53,769 nt of DNA from Lachnospiraceae bacterium (GTDB taxonomy: Bacteria; Bacillota; Clostridia; Lachnospirales; Lachnospiraceae), in contig JAJQHZ010000076.1 of NCBI GenBank assembly GCA_021199475.1, positions 1 to 53,769 of the forward strand, written 5' to 3'. The notes beneath the pieces are model-generated. The model was not told the DNA's origin. It did no database searches and saw nothing but the letters and a program-made list of their open reading frames with translations. How positions within the stretch are numbered: position 1 is the first letter of the stretch; each line of letters starts with the position of its first letter. Shown here piece after piece: positions 52,606 to 53,769 of the stretch. Made by a program: the position numbers and the translations under genes.

Positions 52606-53598
52606 TTACTCAGTCACTGCCTCGGTCTCCGCCTCAGCCTCTGCACCGATCGCTACATAGTCATCCGGGATCTCTACGCCAAGCGTCTCAGCGATCTCAG
52701 CGTTGTACTCCTTCGTTACTTCCGGAGCGTACTCGATCGCCATCTCGGAGATGTCGGATTCGCCGGTCAGGATCTCAGCTGCCATCTCACCAGAGATGTA
52801 TCCGATGTCATAGTAGCTGATTGAAAGAGTCGCTACGCCGCAGCCCTCGCAGAGACCTTCCTCGCCTGCGATGATCGGAACGCCTGCATCGAGGCAAACA
52901 TTGTTGATCAGCTCAGTATTGGAAGCTGCTGTGTTGTCCGTCGGAACATAGATCACATCGCTCTCGCCTGCAGCTGTCTGTGCGACTGCCTGAATATCGT
53001 TGGAATCAGAGAATGAATAATAAGTAACGGTGTAGCCGTAGTCTTCCAGATAGGTGGAGATGGTGTCTGCCTGATACTGAGAGTTCGCCTCAGCGGAGCA
53101 GTACAGAATGCCTACATTCTCAGCATCCGGGAACAGCTCGTTCAGCATCGCTGCCTGCTGATCCAGCGGAGCCAGGTCAGAGGTACCGGAGATGTTGCCG
53201 CCTACCGTACCGGTAAAGTCAATGTCCAGTGCTGAGCCGTAATCGGTGATGGAAGTACCCAGGATCGGGATCTCATCCGTCGCTGCCGCGCATGCCTGCA
53301 GAGAAGCCGTCGCGTTCGCCAGGATCAGGTCAACTTCATTGGTCACAAACTGGTTCGCTACCGTCGCGCATGTAGCGGAATCACCCTGCGCGTTCTGCTC
53401 GTCAAAGGTCACCGCATCGCCGAATGCTTCGGTCAGAGCGTCCTTGAAGCCCTGCGTCGCCGCATCCAGAGCGTCATGCTCCACCAGCTGGAGAATGCCG
53501 ACATTGTAGGTCTCAGACTCCTCGGCACTCACATTAATCCCGCAGAAGCTGGCAACCATCGCTGCTGAAAGAATAGTAGCTAAAAACTGTTTTTTCAT
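52606..53598 (-). CDS. ABC transporter substrate-binding protein (ABC_sub_bind family)
   Basis: Extracellular solute receptor of the importer, 330 residues: signal peptide, then YNVGILQLVEHDALDAATQGF, the typical start of ABC_sub_bind (COG2984, TrpX-like) proteins, two lobes, and a Glu/Ala-rich C-terminus. The substrate cannot be read from sequence; relatives bind tryptophan or other small molecules. A cysteine follows the hydrophobic stretch (ASFCG), but Phe at -1 is not a standard lipobox; cleavage after VSA is the alternative. GAGGAGG precedes the ATG. Confidence 0.9.
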   Translation of the reverse strand: MKKQFLATILSAAMVASFCGINVSAEESETYNVGILQLVEHDALDAATQGFKDALTEAFGDAVTFDEQNAQGDSATCATVANQFVTNEVDLILANATASLQACAAATDEIPILGTSITDYGSALDIDFTGTVGGNISGTSDLAPLDQQAAMLNELFPDAENVGILYCSAEANSQYQADTISTYLEDYGYTVTYYSFSDSNDIQAVAQTAAGESDVIYVPTDNTAASNTELINNVCLDAGVPIIAGEEGLCEGCGVATLSISYYDIGYISGEMAAEILTGESDISEMAIEYAPEVTKEYNAEIAETLGVEIPDDYVAIGAEAEAETEAVTE

Positions 53599-53646
53599 GG
53601 TTAAATCCTCCTCGTATTTTAGTGCGGAACCCGCACATTTAAAGGA

Positions 53647-53675
53647 ATTATAATGCTTTGAAAAAGGAAAGTCAA
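53647..53675 (-). promoter_or_regulatory. SigA promoter for the ABC importer
   Basis: Minus strand TTGACT (53675-53670), 17-bp spacer, TATAAT (53652-53647). Near-consensus; the leader is about 40 nt, too short for a T-box. Confidence 0.82.
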
Positions 53676-53769
53676 GAAAACTGGGGCATAGAATTGAAAA
53701 AGAAGAAAAAAATAGTTACAGGTCACACCCGGGCCAAAGGAGATGCGCCTAAAAGCCACGACAAGTAGC

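Noticed and set aside
53599-53769. T-box leader of a tryptophan-type importer
   Set aside because: The promoter is only about 50 bp before the start codon, leaving no room for a T-box, and no specifier or T-box sequence is visible.

Overview
The window looks like a chromosomal segment of a spore-forming clostridium, most likely Lachnospiraceae. The reasons are a moderately high GC content, Shine-Dalgarno-led genes, SpoIIGA/SigE/SigG/YlmC/Spo0E-like sporulation genes, a Firmicutes-type PrkC/PrpC pair, a division and cell-wall (dcw) cluster carrying two class B PBPs, and a cell-surface protein with transglutaminase-like, BspA-like and Big_2-like parts. I saw no rRNA, tRNA, CRISPR array, transposase or prophage gene. 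Family assignments come from motifs read by eye, not from searches.

Layout. 1-848: no convincing gene. 849-5260: giant repeat-rich secreted protein whose frame is broken at a run of nine G. 5404-16299: tgt, murE, priA, def, fmt, zinc membrane peptidase, rsmB, rlmN (tRNA modification, peptidoglycan precursor, replication restart, protein maturation, rRNA methylation). 16622-21526: prpC-prkC-rsgA-rpe, a signalling and ribosome-assembly cluster. 21882-24257: ychF, lgt and a tiny Spo0E-like gene. 24436-39939: dcw cluster mraZ-rsmH-ftsL-PBP-PBP-mraY-murD-ftsW-murA-divIB-ftsZ, with a promoter and MraZ-box operator at the front and a terminator after ftsZ. murG, murF and ftsA are absent from it, and murE lies 17 kb upstream. 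40208-42095: divergent aroE and aroD (shikimate pathway). 42591-45383: spoIIGA-sigE behind a spoIIG-like Spo0A promoter, with sigG and ylmC converging from the other strand. 45579-46355: secreted protein of unknown role. 46528-50371: GH94 cellobiose phosphorylase divergent from a LacI-type regulator, with palindromic operators between them. 50490-53598: ABC importer (ATPase, permease, binding protein) on the minus strand.

The most unusual aspect is short, degenerate tandem repetition. (i) The 3' ends of at least four genes (tgt, mraY, aroE, the lacI-type gene), stop codon included, are repeated in tandem into the downstream gap. (ii) Conserved enzymes (MurA, RsgA, PriA, and less clearly Lgt, FtsW, MurD, AroD) carry in-frame inserts, several visibly made of 14-22-codon or 15-bp repeats. 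(iii) A multi-hairpin element with compensatory base changes occurs in two places, directly ahead of prpC and mraY. Separately, the first PBP and DivIB share a ~45-residue C-terminal tail, which hints at a lineage-specific divisome module.
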